Assembly (NCBI GenBank): GCA_964034945.1
Contig: OZ035963.1
Coordinates: 60,671,182 to 60,735,181, forward strand
Direction: 5' to 3'
DNA: 64,000 bases
Source of the DNA: Chrysopilus asiliformis
Taxonomy: Eukaryota > Arthropoda > Insecta > Diptera > Rhagionidae
How positions within the stretch are numbered: the stretch's first letter is position 1; every line of letters begins with the position of its first letter. Below the pieces are notes generated by a model. The model made no database searches and was not told the DNA's origin. It saw only the letters and a list, made by a program, of their open reading frames with translations. A program made the position numbers and the translations under genes. Positions 25,386 through 37,400 of this stretch are shown one piece after another.

Positions 25386-28300
25386 GCCAATTATAGCTAT
25401 CAAAAATGAAATCAATTGCAAGCAAGATTTTTACACACATTGAAACAAGAAAAATTGACGTAATAAAAAAATCAATATTTAAGAAAAATGTAAAAAAAAA
25501 CTTATCATACCACGTGTCAATGCTTCCACTGCTTTCCGTCGCGATCAAGCATGGATTTTCTCTTAAAAAAACTACAAACGTCATACAAATTGAATCTTAT
25601 GCGTCAGAAAATATAAATAAATCGATAGATTTTACGACTTTAAGGGCAGCAAGGAAAACAACCTGACAAATAATATGTACATATGTCCAAAGGTCAGAGT
25701 AGGGGAAAGTTTAGAGCAAAAATTTGATCTCGCGCGACGAATTATCATTCCCAAATCTGTAATTAATCATGAAAGCGTCATTGAAATTAATTAGCAATTT
25801 AGCATTAGTGCGAGATAGTGTAGTTGTGCGCCTTGAATGAATGAGTATAGTTTTCCCGTTCCCACCATTTGCCATATGTAAAATTATAGGGTAAAATTCA
25901 CACACACATCCGCAATGCTCGGCTCTTTGGATTTTTGCAAACAAAAGAAAGAACTAGGCAGCCTCTTGCCAGGCCCCGGCACAGTTAAGTCATAGCGAGC
26001 AGCGTGTTTTCATTTCGTCGTATCGTATTTTTATTTCATTTTTACTAGGTGTTCCCCCCTACCCTAAATTTTATGTTGGCTCCGTTTCACGTTTCTATTT
26101 ACTTCTTCAGTGCACACCACATTGTTGTTGTTGCTATTTATTAGAAAAAAGTTTCTCCATTTTTTTTATGATTTTTCTAATTATTTTTCGTTTTTTTTTA
26201 CACATTCCAGTTTTCTGCATGTTTTTGGCCATGGATTCCAACAGATGCGGTCTATATACGGACGTACCCACTATATAAACCCTTGGGCTTGAATTTCATG
26301 TAGATCTGCTATTGCCCTGTTTTATACAATCAACGGCAATTTCTATGTGTAGATAGGAATTGTATATAACTTAATAAGCTTCAAAAAATTTAAGCCAGCG
26401 TTTTTTTTTTCTAAAGATTGTACATAAGTCATGCATGACATAGCGAAGAGTACATAGAATTTTGTGTGAAGTCGATTGTTTAGCATAACCTCTGATGTGG
26501 ACATAAAATATGATGGTAGAAAAAACTATGTACAAAAGTATGTATTGATAGCAAGCCTTTTTACAAAATGATGAAACAGCATATACCGATGGAGGGGGTT
26601 CTTTTTTCATGTTAGAAAGAGATAAAACATGGCATGATTTTTTTAAAATTCTGATAAAATTAAAAAAAAACCAGCGAAAACCGGAAATGGGTAGAAAAAG
26701 TAATTTTAAATAATGGAAAAATCTAGAAGATCACAAGTAAATTATTGTGCAATTAAAAAAGATGATTTATAATTTTTATATTTGTTTTTTTTTTCTTACA
26801 GTGGAAACTGGTTATTTCAAATTGAATATTTTTGGATCTCGGGTTTCATAATTTGGTTAGTAGATAGAAATACTATTTTATGCTGAGCTCATTAGGAATA
26901 ATTTTCTTAAAACTTTGTAATACACAAGTGCTAATAAAAAGGCTATTGTTTGCAGGGTGACCACACATCCCGGATTATTGAATTTTTGGAACACGGAAAC
27001 GACGATCAGTTAATATGCAAAACTTCATCGTTTGAAGTTTGACCTGCGGCCCATTTTTTCGACGTATTTTTACCTAAAGCGCATATATCTTAATCTATTT
27101 TGCCTGCGGCGCATTTTTCTCGGTTGTTATTTTCATGTTGTCTATAAAATATTCCAAGCTAAATTCTTCCTTTTGAACCTCTTATCCCTCTCGTCATGCT
27201 TTTCACGATTTGTTGTATGAGATTTAGGTAATACCGTAAACCCCCTGACCACCAAATGTGTGACGTATGTTATAGACAGACCCTAACGACCAATCCGATA
27301 TAAGTACTGACAAAATTATGAAACCCGAGATCCAAAAATATTCAATTTGAAATAACCAGTTTCCACTGTAAGAAAAAAAAACAAATATAAAAATTATAAA
27401 TCATCTTTTTTAATTGCACAATAATTTACTTGTGATCTTCTAGATTTTTCCATTATTTAAAATTACTTTTTCTACCCATTTCCGGTTCTCCTTGGTTTTT
27501 TTTTGAATTTTATCAGAATTTAAAAAAAAAAATCATGCCATGTTTTATCTCTTTCTAACATGAAAAAAGAACCCCCTCCATCGGTATATGCTGTTTCATC
27601 ATTTTATAAAAAGGCTTGCTATCACCTATCAATACATACTTTTGTACATAGTTTTTTCTACCATCATATTTTATGTCCACATCAGAGGTTATGGTAAACA
27701 ATCAACTTCACACAAAATTCTATGTACTCTTCGCTATGTCATGCATGACTTATGTACAATCTTTAGAAATAAAAACGCTGGCTTAAATTTTTTGAAGCTT
27801 ATTAAGTTATATACAATTCCTATCTACACATAGAAATTGCCGTTGATGGTATAAAACAGGGCAATAGCAGATCTACATGAAATTCAAGCCGAAGGGTTTA
27901 TATAGTGGGTACGTCCGTATATAGACCGCATCTGTTGGAATCCATGGCCAAAAACATGCAGAAAACTGAAATGTGTAAAAAAAACGAAAAATAATTAGAA
28001 AAATCATAAAAAAAATGGAGAAACTTTTTTCTAATAAATAGCAACAACAACAATGTGGTGTGCACTGAAGAAGTAAATAGAAACGTGAAACGGAGCCAAC
28101 ATAAAATTTAGGGTAGGGGGGAACACCTAGTAAAAATGAAATAAAAATACGATACGACGAAATGAAAACACGCTGCTCGCTATGACTTAACTGTGCCGGG
28201 GCCTGGCAAGAGGCTGCCTAGTTCTTTCTTTTGTTTGCAAAAATCCAAAGAGCCGAGCATTGCGGATGTGTGTGTGAATTTTACCCTATAATTTTACATA

Positions 28301-28787
28301 TGGCAAATGGTGGGAACGGGAAAACTATACTCATTCATTCAAGGCGCACAACTACACTATCTCGCACTAATGCTAAATTGCTAATTAATTTCAATGACGC
28401 TTTCATGATTAATTACAGATTTGGGAATGATAATTCGTCGCGCGAGATCAAATTTTTGCTCTAAACTTTCCCCTACTCTGACCTTTGGACATATGTACAT
28501 ATTATTTGTCAGGTTGTTTTCCTTGCTGCCCTAAAAGTCGTAAAATCTATCGATTTATTTATATTTTCTGACGCATAAGATTCAATTTGTATGACGTTTG
28601 TAGTTTTTTTAAGAGAAAATCCATGCTTGATCGCGACGGAAAGAAGTATTGACACGTGGATTGATGAGTTTTTTTTTGTTTTTTTAAATATTGATTTTTC
28701 TTATTGCGTCAATTTTTTTTCTTGTTTGAATATGTGTAAAAAATCTTGCTTTTAGTGATTTAATTTTTTTTATAGCTATAATTGGGA
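25386..28787. repeat. Second giant inverted repeat, arms about 1.48 kb
   Basis: The left arm (about 25386-26865) and right arm (about 27305-28787) are inverted copies around a centre of about 440 bp. Inner parts are nearly identical: a 77-codon frame at 25711-25944 (minus) has the same translation as 28231-28464 (plus). The outer hundred bases are diverged and I find no target duplication. The centre holds a TGTCCATAAAATACGTCA-type MITE (27134-27297). Part of the arm exists as a diverged single copy at 30880-31570, so this may be an inverted segmental duplication and not a transposon. Confidence 0.8.
27134..27297. mobile_element. TGTCCATAAAATACGTCA-family MITE in the inverted-repeat centre
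   Basis: The left end TTGTCTATAAAATATTCC pairs with the right end GTGTGACGTATGTTATAGACA. A CCTGCGGCGCAT motif lies just upstream at 27106. Confidence 0.5.
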
Positions 28788-30336
28788 AATTAATAATACT
28801 ACATATTTTTTTCAGGAAAAAATCCATGAAATATTTTACATTAGTAATTATCCGTGTTGCATTTAATCGTACTCTACTGTACATGGAATCGAACCAAACA
28901 AAATAGTTTCAGATCTCAATTACCGATAACTTTCAGTTTTCTAGCTGAAATTTAACTTATTTGTTGTTTACAACCACTAGCAACTGTTTCGAAATGTGGT
29001 TGCCGCCATTTTGAGAGCAGCTGGAGTATGCGTATTAAACCTTAGAGGCACAGAAAAATAGCAAATATTTTCACCCTACCGGCACTCGAAAAAAAAATTT
29101 TTTTTTTGATTTTTTTAGTGGTGCCATTTTAAAGTATCATACGGCAATGAAAGACGGTTTAATTGGTGGTACAATTTTGATACCACCGTGCAGTATTTGT
29201 TACAAAAAAGGTGGTACATCGCGTGTACCACCAAGCCTTTAAGTGTTAAACACTTAAAAAAGTGAATAAAACACTATTAGTAAATAACTGAAGTTATGTT
29301 GGTCCGAATTACTATTAAAAAACGAAATGCTTTTAAATATTTGGCGCCTTGAAATTCCGGTTGTTGTGATGCCCCGTTCTTGTTTTAACTTTTTCAAGAA
29401 ACCCTGGTGTGGAAACACTGTCCTTAACGAAGGTCCTTAACTTTTCGATCGTTATAGGATTTAAATTTTTTTTTCAGTATTTTAGAACGATTCTTTGTGC
29501 AATTTATGATAAAACATTTTCAAGCTAAAATTAGCGTTCTATTATGCACCGGCCTTAAAAAGAAACATTTGAAAAATTAGATAAAAACTTTTTTTATAGC
29601 TTGATAAAATTTTAATGGTTGATTATTTCTTTATGCATTCTTTTCCAATTCAGATTTTTTAAAAGAGAAAACTGGCAATTCACCAGTACAACGTGATGTA
29701 GGAATGTGTCGACGAATAAGTTTGTGTAGGAGTGAAGTTGCAAAGAAAAAATAAGTAAATAATATTAAATTACGTCATAATTCATAATTTTAGTGTGCTG
29801 AAATGGAAAGAAAAAAATGATAGCAGAAAATAATACAATGCAAGATCATTACAAAAGCTTTATCCTGAATAAAATTTGTATTTTCCTCACAAATCGATGC
29901 AAAGTAATTTTGAAATTAACAGAAAAAAAACGTTCATCTATGAAAGAGAAATTTAAGAAAATTATCGATCATGATGTTTTCCTTTATTACCTACCAATTT
30001 TCTACAATCTCTTGTCATCTGTTCGTTTAAAAAGCTAATATCCTCAATTGTTTGTTTTATTTGCGAAGAATGTAAATAAAATTTGCATAAAATGTCATAA
30101 ATAAATGCAAATATAAATAATATTAGACAGGAGAAAGTGGAAACGGAACAACGGATAGTGGAGTTACCTAAGAGCAAGGAAGAAGTAGCTAACGAACATA
30201 ACAGAATACAGTTGATTATGACGGGACGATGCGACGGGAAATAATACTGTTATTGCTGCTGTTTGCTTGTATTCTATTTACAGCCAGCGCACACAATGCT
30301 GTTTATATAATGGGCCATAAATATTGAAAGGCTCCC
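28788..30336. other. Non-coding spacer
   Basis: AT-rich and without a recognisable gene. A small palindrome around GGTGGTACATCGCGTGTACC lies near 29210. Confidence 0.4.
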
Positions 30337-30362
30337 TATATATATATATATATATATATATA
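30337..30362. repeat. TA microsatellite
   Basis: Thirteen TA dinucleotides, directly readable. Confidence 0.9.
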
Positions 30363-30879
30363 AATGCCCCCGAATAACCCTGTAGCTCCTCTTGCAATGG
30401 CATCCCAATTGCGTAGGTGTTCGACGTCTGTACGAACAAGTAATACAGAAACGAAATTTTGTACATGCCACAAACCAGAATTCCCAAATCGAGCAAAACA
30501 AGTTTTGGGTAGTCGCTAAGATCTCAAGGGTGGGGGGAAAGGACGACGAATGGATTTTACAGACCCGATTTTTTTTTTGGCTACAGCTGGAAATTTCGGC
30601 CTAATCCTCGTTCGATTTTGTCGTTTTTCAATAAATGACTTGAGTTATTTACGCTCTGGCCATACCAGACCCAGACATTTGTTAGCGGTTGACCTCGCAG
30701 CAGTCTTTATATACTCATTCCAAGGTACACAGCGTCATGCTTCGTACATAATTCTTTATTTTTTTCAATAGTTTTTTTTACTTGCTGTCGATTACATTAT
30801 GTACAAGCATCGTTTCTATGTTTGAAATCATAATTTTTATAATGGCCACAATGGAAAAGGGGTCGCCGACAGAGACGAT

Positions 30880-31570
30880 TTCGATGGATGGAATTCCGAA
30901 TGTGCTGTATTTTCGCAATATCCGTCCTCAATCGGGTTAATATAATGAAAGTTCAGCTTATGATTAAAAAAAAAACGATTAAAAAAAATCAAAGTAAGAA
31001 AAATGAACGAAAAAAAGATAGAAGAAAAAAAAACCGCTTAAAAAGACTTTTTCCCCCCAGTACCAGCAACAACAACAATGCATTGCGCTGGCAAGTAAAT
31101 AAAAACGAGAAGAAAGATTCCAACGAAATCATAAACGGAAGGTGGGGGCGAGGACGACGGTGGAAACATAGAGCAAAGCAAGCGAAACTCGTTGCTATAA
31201 CCGGGGCCTGGCAAGAGACTACCTTCGTTCTTTTGTTTTGTTTGATAAATCCAAAGACCGATTGCGATAGTGCCGTTGTTGCTGTGTGAGGTTACCCTAT
31301 AGTGTGACTTTGTAAATTTTACTTGTTGAGACACTGGAATGGGTACCACTACCAGTTACCGCTGCTTACACTAAAAATGCTAATTAAGTTCCAATGAGGC
31401 TTAATTACAGATTTTGGAGATTAATTGAATTTTCTTAAATTCTTTTTTATAGCCAGAAACATTTTTTTTTACGATAAGTTGATTTTCCTGATTTTTTTTC
31501 GCAGTCGTAAAATCTGATGATGACGCATGTTTCTTGCACACGTAGGTTGAATTTAGGGTGACGTGTGCAG
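30880..31570 (+). repeat. Diverged third copy of the second inverted repeat's arm
   Basis: Landmarks occur in the same order as in the right arm (27950-28590): A-rich AAAAACGA block, AGCAACAACAACAATG, GGGGCCTGGCAAGAG, TTCTTTTGTTT, TTACCCTATA, CTAATTAA, TTAATTACAGATTT, GTCGTAAAATCT, TGACGCAT. Spacing is similar but the sequence between is diverged. The orientation equals that of the right arm. Retention of short blocks suggests common descent with some constraint. Confidence 0.6.
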
Positions 31571-32489
31571 TTTGGTAGGGAAAACCCGTATAACCGGTTG
31601 TTTGTGAAATCACAAGAAATGGGAATTAGGGACGGAGAGGTATTTTTAGAAGGTATTTGCTTGCTTTTAAGATTTTAAAATTATCGTCCCTTCCTCCCCC
31701 CTCAACCAAGTTTTTGTCGATTTTCTCTTGAGATTTAATCCAGCCGTAAAAATACCTCTGGAATGTTGCTATGTGTGTGCATATGTGGAGGGGAGTGGTT
31801 GGGGAGAGGGGGAGGGGTTATCATAATGGTAGTTCAAATGTATTAAAATATTCGTAAGACTCTGAGGTTGAGCAGTTAGAATTACTCATAAGTACTTAAG
31901 AAAAGAGGCAATGGTTTTTTTTACAAATCGTAGCTTTATACCTCATGATTACAACCGAAATTGTTCTTAATTTGTATAGAATGGTTCTACTGTTAAATTA
32001 ATAACTAAAAAATCAAACTTTTTATAAAATCGGCTTAAAAGATATGGGCGTGTAACAAGCGGGACAGACAGATTACTGTGATTAAGAATCGCCGGGAAGT
32101 GGTAGCAAAACACATTACGCTGAACTAAGTTTGACTATCTGGCACCCCTATTCACGTAAAGCAGCACGTATGTTTAGTAAAACTTTTCATAGGCCTGGTG
32201 ATCGTTTCATCACATCCTTGGGCAAAAAGTGGTGCCAGGTAGAAATTTTCGGTTGAACAATAGCGTGTGTATTCCTAGGTAGCAGATAATTTATTTTTAG
32301 CGATGAAAACGTCATCATGGTAGCTTGACAGTGAGATTCAATTCAACGAGGGGGATTTAAAAAGATGAAAATTAGCGCGACAGTTTTAATGGGCAGCACA
32401 AAACATTAATTGAACATAACTTTTCCATACATCAAAATCCAACCCAACGGAATTACAAAATGCTGTCCAATGCGTCATGGTGAACTTCA
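31571..32489. other. Non-coding spacer
   Basis: No gene recognised; G-rich stretch near 31790-31820. Confidence 0.4.
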
Positions 32490-32660
32490 AGAAGTTAGGG
32501 GAGGGGGGTTTGAAATTTTTTGTCAAAAGGGAGGGGGATATTGAAAATTGGTAGAGAAAGGGGTTAAGAATTTTTGAAAGAGGGGGCGGGGTGGGTTGAA
32601 GATTTTTGAAAGCAGAGGGGAGATTAAAAATTTTTGAAAGAGGGAGGGGGGTTAAAAAAT
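32490..32660. repeat. Degenerate G-rich minisatellite
   Basis: Five or so imperfect copies of a unit of about 30-35 bp built on TTAAAAATTTTTGAAAGAGG followed by a GGGAGGGG run. Confidence 0.75.
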
Positions 32661-33251
32661 ACAAAAACTAGCGTACTGCTAAAATCTATTGAAATTTATA
32701 TTAAAATTCCGTTAGAAAATTTGTGTACTGGGTGTTTTTTTGTTATTGTCTTTTAGCAATGGTTCTTTTCTTTAAGGGTAATTCAGATTATAATTAATAA
32801 TCAATAAACCCATTAATTTTTCCTGTCAAATTTTATATCATGGAATCAACATTTTGAAAGGTCAAACACCGTTAGCGCATAAAAACGGTAGCCTGAAAAA
32901 ACATAATTCCCTAGAGATTTTACTGTTTGAAAAAAAATCCGACTGAGATACGCGTATACATTATGTAGATCGGCAAACTAGGAACTTACGATTTTCAATT
33001 TCCATTAAGCTTCCAGCCCTTGCTTACAGCCTTTTCCCTGTAGGACCCCCTTCCCGGCCGTCCCTACTGGAGAGTAATTTCCGTTGAAACGGTAATAGCT
33101 GGACGACACGGTATCGAGTCGGGTTCGGGGTTTCGGGTGGAGTACGTACACACAAACAGTGTGGGGGGCTAAACTCATATTTTATGCATATACATATCGC
33201 ATATATATATCGAATTATTTCAACGCGGTGAAGAAAATGAGGGCGAATCGA

Positions 33252-33270
33252 GGCCTGGCAAGAGGCTGCC
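33252..33270 (+). promoter_or_regulatory. Conserved 19-bp block GGCCTGGCAAGAGGCTGCC
   Basis: The same block occurs exactly at 28200-28218 and, inverted, at 25958-25976, and with two changes at 31205-31223. It holds inverted TGGCA and TGCCA pentamers. Here it lies 1.2 kb upstream of the glutamine-rich gene. A role as a protein-binding site is inferred from its conservation amid diverged sequence. Confidence 0.35.
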
Positions 33271-33299
33271 ACAATCGCTACACTGCGGTCAGTAGTGTT

Positions 33300-34493
33300 G
33301 GTGGCGTATTCATATAGTATATAGGATGGTATATAAACAAAACACAGTGTAAAAACGGCTATCGGTGAGTCACACACATCGCTGTGGGGATTTTTTTTCT
33401 TTGGGATTTGGGTTTCTTTTCTCTTTTTTTACGATGGTTTCGTTTCGTTTTCGCTGTGTGTACGCGTCCCTCTCACCGCCACGTTCGATTTTACGGCCAT
33501 TCGACTTCTGGCTGTGCCATCAAACACACAGAAACCGCACTAGGGTAATATTCTCTTTCGGGTGCGAGAAAGTCGAACTGAAATTTTTTGTTGAAAAGCG
33601 TTTTCCCTCAGTCAATCGCGTTTTTCGGGAAAAATAGTAACGGATTTTTTAGGAATATATTATTGGACGATAGAAGGATTAACGGTAAAAGGAGGTCATT
33701 TTGGATTAATCACACTGGGATATACATTTTTTTGATGGAAGAACTGTTAACCACGGATAAAACAACAGCAAATCGATTGAAGAATTTTCTCCACACTGAA
33801 TTTTTGGATAACAAAAACGCTATTGGATATCTAATCTAAGTGAAAAACTCAAGTTTGTGCAAGTTTTATGCTGGAATGGAAATACAAAAACACCTTTCGT
33901 AACATTCGTTATTTGTAATTAAATTTTTTTTTATAAGAAAATTAGATTTTTTTTCGTGCTGGACTCCGGTGTGTGTTGGTGCGGTTTATGTACGAAAAAA
34001 AAACTTAGGGAATAAATTCCATTAAAATAAAACATATTTACGGTGCCCAAATATATAGTGTGTGTCTACCACCACAAGCAAAACTACAGAAGATAAATTC
34101 AAATGGTGGGGTAGAGTTTAAAAAAAAACTAAAAGAAAAAAAATTCACACTTGAAGGGTTTTTCGATATCCTTTTTCGGTGCAGAGTTTGAGAAAGTCTG
34201 ACATAGTTTTTTTTCTGTTTTTTTCGGTGCAATTTTTAGGGTTGCCCATTTGATTGCATTTTCTAACCTAAATAAATAGTGGGGTTAGAGGTGAACAATT
34301 TCTCGTCACGCAAGATTTGTTTAATTTCGCATTTTTAAGGAAAGTTTTTTATTTTTAGAAAACCTGCATTTAAAAAACAAACAAATAAGGCAGTATTATT
34401 TAGTGATCACGCGAAATGGATCTCGATCCGTTCTTTCTAAAATAGTGTTTTTCGTATACGCAAAGGCCACAGCGATATTTGCGCGAAAAGACA
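33300..34493 (+). promoter_or_regulatory. 5' flank and probable 5' UTR of the glutamine-rich gene
   Basis: No coding exon is visible before the ATG at 34494. The last 100 bp lead without an in-frame ATG into the start (GACAATG). A TATA-like TATATAAA lies at 33331 but no start site can be fixed; upstream non-coding exons are possible. Confidence 0.35.
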
Positions 34494-37400
34494 ATGTCCT
34501 CGACAGTAGCGCCGCACAGTCAATTGACAATAACATCGGTTAGTTCGGGAGTTCCTCAAATTTTGGCGGGAGGCTCCGCTTCCTCAAATGTCGCCACATC
34601 ATCAGCAGCGGCAGCAGCAGTAGCAGCGGTGGCCGGACAAAATCTACCCGCCGGAACCAGTATTCTTCCAGTTAGTGTGAAAGAGGAACGCCACGATGAG
34701 GCAGAAATCCAGGAGTTGGCCGCAAAAATGGTGGAGGCTCAGAAGGCCGCAATGGCTAAGCAGGCCCAGCAGCAACAACAACAGCTGGTGGGCAGACAAA
34801 TAGCCACGAACGTGGTAGGAATGCAGGGAAACCAGCCAAACATTCTCAACTATTTAACGAGAAAGGGGCCCCAGATGACGGGCGCCAATGGTGTAGCAGC
34901 GACCACCAATGGGGCTGCTGCGACAGTCGGGATTAACGGGAAGACAGCTACAGGCGCAACCAGTGAAAACGGCTCGTCCCCGGGAAATGGGAATGACAAG
35001 AAAACCTGTGACGAAGAAAGCCAAAAGGGTCACTTTGGATGGGCGACATTCGGGAAAATCCACATACCATACATTGCCCGCCAATCGGAGAAGTACTGCG
35101 CTGTTCGAATGGTCGAAATGAAGCTACTGAACAAATATCTAAGCTACCTGCATCCGGACATTTATAGCAGTTGCACCTGTGTCCGAAGCTACTACATAAC
35201 GGAGGCAGAGAGTCGCCTCCTCAACGAGATCAATCACAAACACTGCGATGCACAATTCGGCCGAGAGATGTTCACTCTAAAGGATCTAGTAGTTAGACTA
35301 ACAGACGCTAATAAATTTTATCAATTTCTAGATATTTGCTATAGAAAATTACTAACGGGCAGTAAGAGTCCATCGGATAAATGTGGATTTATTAGGATTA
35401 ACAAAGAATCAGTCGTACCGTATACAGTTCGGGCTGGTGAACAGGTGGTGCCGCTATTCTACTTCGAAGGTGAGACGGAGAATCTTAGACAGAAGGCGGA
35501 CTATCTGTCCGGATGGGATTTAGCGTATTTGAAGTTCTGCTGTAAGGTGCAGGGCATCCGTAATGAATTGTTCTCCAGTGAATCGGTGGCTGTTATTAGT
35601 TTAACCGATATTAAGAGTTACTTTCCGAGTGGCACCGAATTTGAGGACTATTGGCCAAGCAAGGTTGTTGACTCGAATCTACTGATAGCGTCGAAGAGTC
35701 TAAGTAGTTCGAATAATGTCCATTGGACAAGGCAACCGACACAGCCACCGCCAAAAGTATTGAATCCCTCCTCCATGGTTCAGCAACAGCAGCAGCAACA
35801 ACAACAACAGCAGAAAAGCGTCCAACAGCAGCAACAGCAACAGAAATCACGGACTACGGGATATCCAACGAATATACAGAGTGCGCCTAGTATGCAACAA
35901 AGAATGCAATCCGCATCGATGGCTCAGACTGGACTAACAGCTGCTACGGTGCAGGTAAAAATCAATCGAAAATGATTTGCTTGGCTTAAGGGGTTGTTTA
36001 TAAAATACGTTATGGATCTATCAGAAGGGGGGTAGTGGGTTATGTAACAAATTGTTCTGAAAAAACCGAATGAAGGGAAGGCGAAGGGTACGGGAATCGT
36101 TAAAAAATTGACAACGTATTTTATGGGCATTCCATCCTAAGCTCTTGTCTGATTCATTCGATTACTAACCAATTTTTCTTTTGTACAATCACATTTTCAC
36201 ACAAGAATCATCCCAAGTAACACAAGAGGTCGTAAAGTGGATACTGTGACCATAAGGTCAACGAATCTGAGTGAACTTTACAATCTCTTGAGTTACTTGG
36301 AAAAATATCACTTGAATTGTAAAAAAAAAAACAAAACACAATCTCTCAAACCACTTCATAGACATCAATCTTTATCCATGCTAGATTTGTGCAAAAATCT
36401 CTGATATCGTTTAAACCCAAAAATTTCATTGATTGATCAATTCAATTGTTTTAGGCAATTACCAATGGCTGGTCGTTAAATACCCAAACAATTCCGCCAG
36501 GACTTCTTAGCCATGCCCAGACAGAAGCTTTCCGGTTGGCAGCTCAGGTAAATATTCAATTTTCAATTAATTAAACATTTCCTTAACGGTCATAACATAA
36601 TCTACTCATAAGTATTTTCATATTTTGTAGATAATCTCTTTACACATACACATCAAAAAAAAATCCTCAGAATAGTGGCGTCTGTGGAAATTTTGGGTCA
36701 CTTAGCGAGAAATGATTGCTTGCTCCTTGAAAAAATCAAATCTCACATTTATCTTCTGAAGATGATGGAAGATTTGAAGGCATTTTAAAAAGCTTTTACT
36801 CACAATCAACTTGGTGGGGGCGATCTTTAAAACTTTCGAATAACACCTCAGTCCCCCTCCCCCTAATTCTCGTTTCAGTTACGCCACTGCCACAAAAGGA
36901 TTTTCTATAAAAACTCGGTGTAATCCGTGTGTTACGAATTGCAGAATCTTACATACATTCATTTTGTCGGTACAATAGTTCTGTTTTCTTTTTTAGAAAT
37001 CTAATTTACACTGAGCTGGAATTGCCAATAACTCTGATTTCTGGACTTGTGGTTTTTAAGAGATAATTTCATTAAAATGTTTCATTATTAATGATTATTT
37101 GTTGAATTGCTTTCAAATCGCATCCTCTTCTGTAAACCTAAAGCAACACAAAATTTGCGGTCAAAAATTTTGCGCGTCGTAATCAAAAAATTAGGGTTAG
37201 AGATGAACTGGCAGCGGTACTGCGACTCTCACGTCATGAGTAGAGAGACTATAATCTAGAGAGTGGACACCAGCACCTAATAAACTGTACTACTGATTAG
37301 GACAGCCTATTGACTCTAATTTGAACAGTCGATTAGGCCTGTTAGAACAGTATATTAGGCCTGTTAGAAGACCTTTTTTGTCAGATTAGAACAGCCTATA

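Noticed and set aside
26371..27833. A hydrophobic frame (YILLYIVFSTIIFYVHIRGY) in both arms as a membrane protein
   Set aside because: One arm has small changes near the start and end, no start context or splice signals support it, and hydrophobic frames are expected in AT-rich DNA.
25711..28464. Identical 77-codon frames in the second inverted repeat as duplicated genes
   Set aside because: Again a consequence of arm identity; the diverged copy at 31 kb does not keep the frame.
28861..28900. tRNA-like GGAATCGAACC phrase
   Set aside because: No acceptor stem, anticodon arm or D arm can be built around it.
30888..31349. Lysine-rich 133-codon frame and its antisense partner
   Set aside because: It arises from A-rich runs within the diverged repeat copy; the homologous arm does not preserve it.
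32386..32664. Proline/leucine-rich minus-strand frame
   Set aside because: It is a translation of the G-rich minisatellite.
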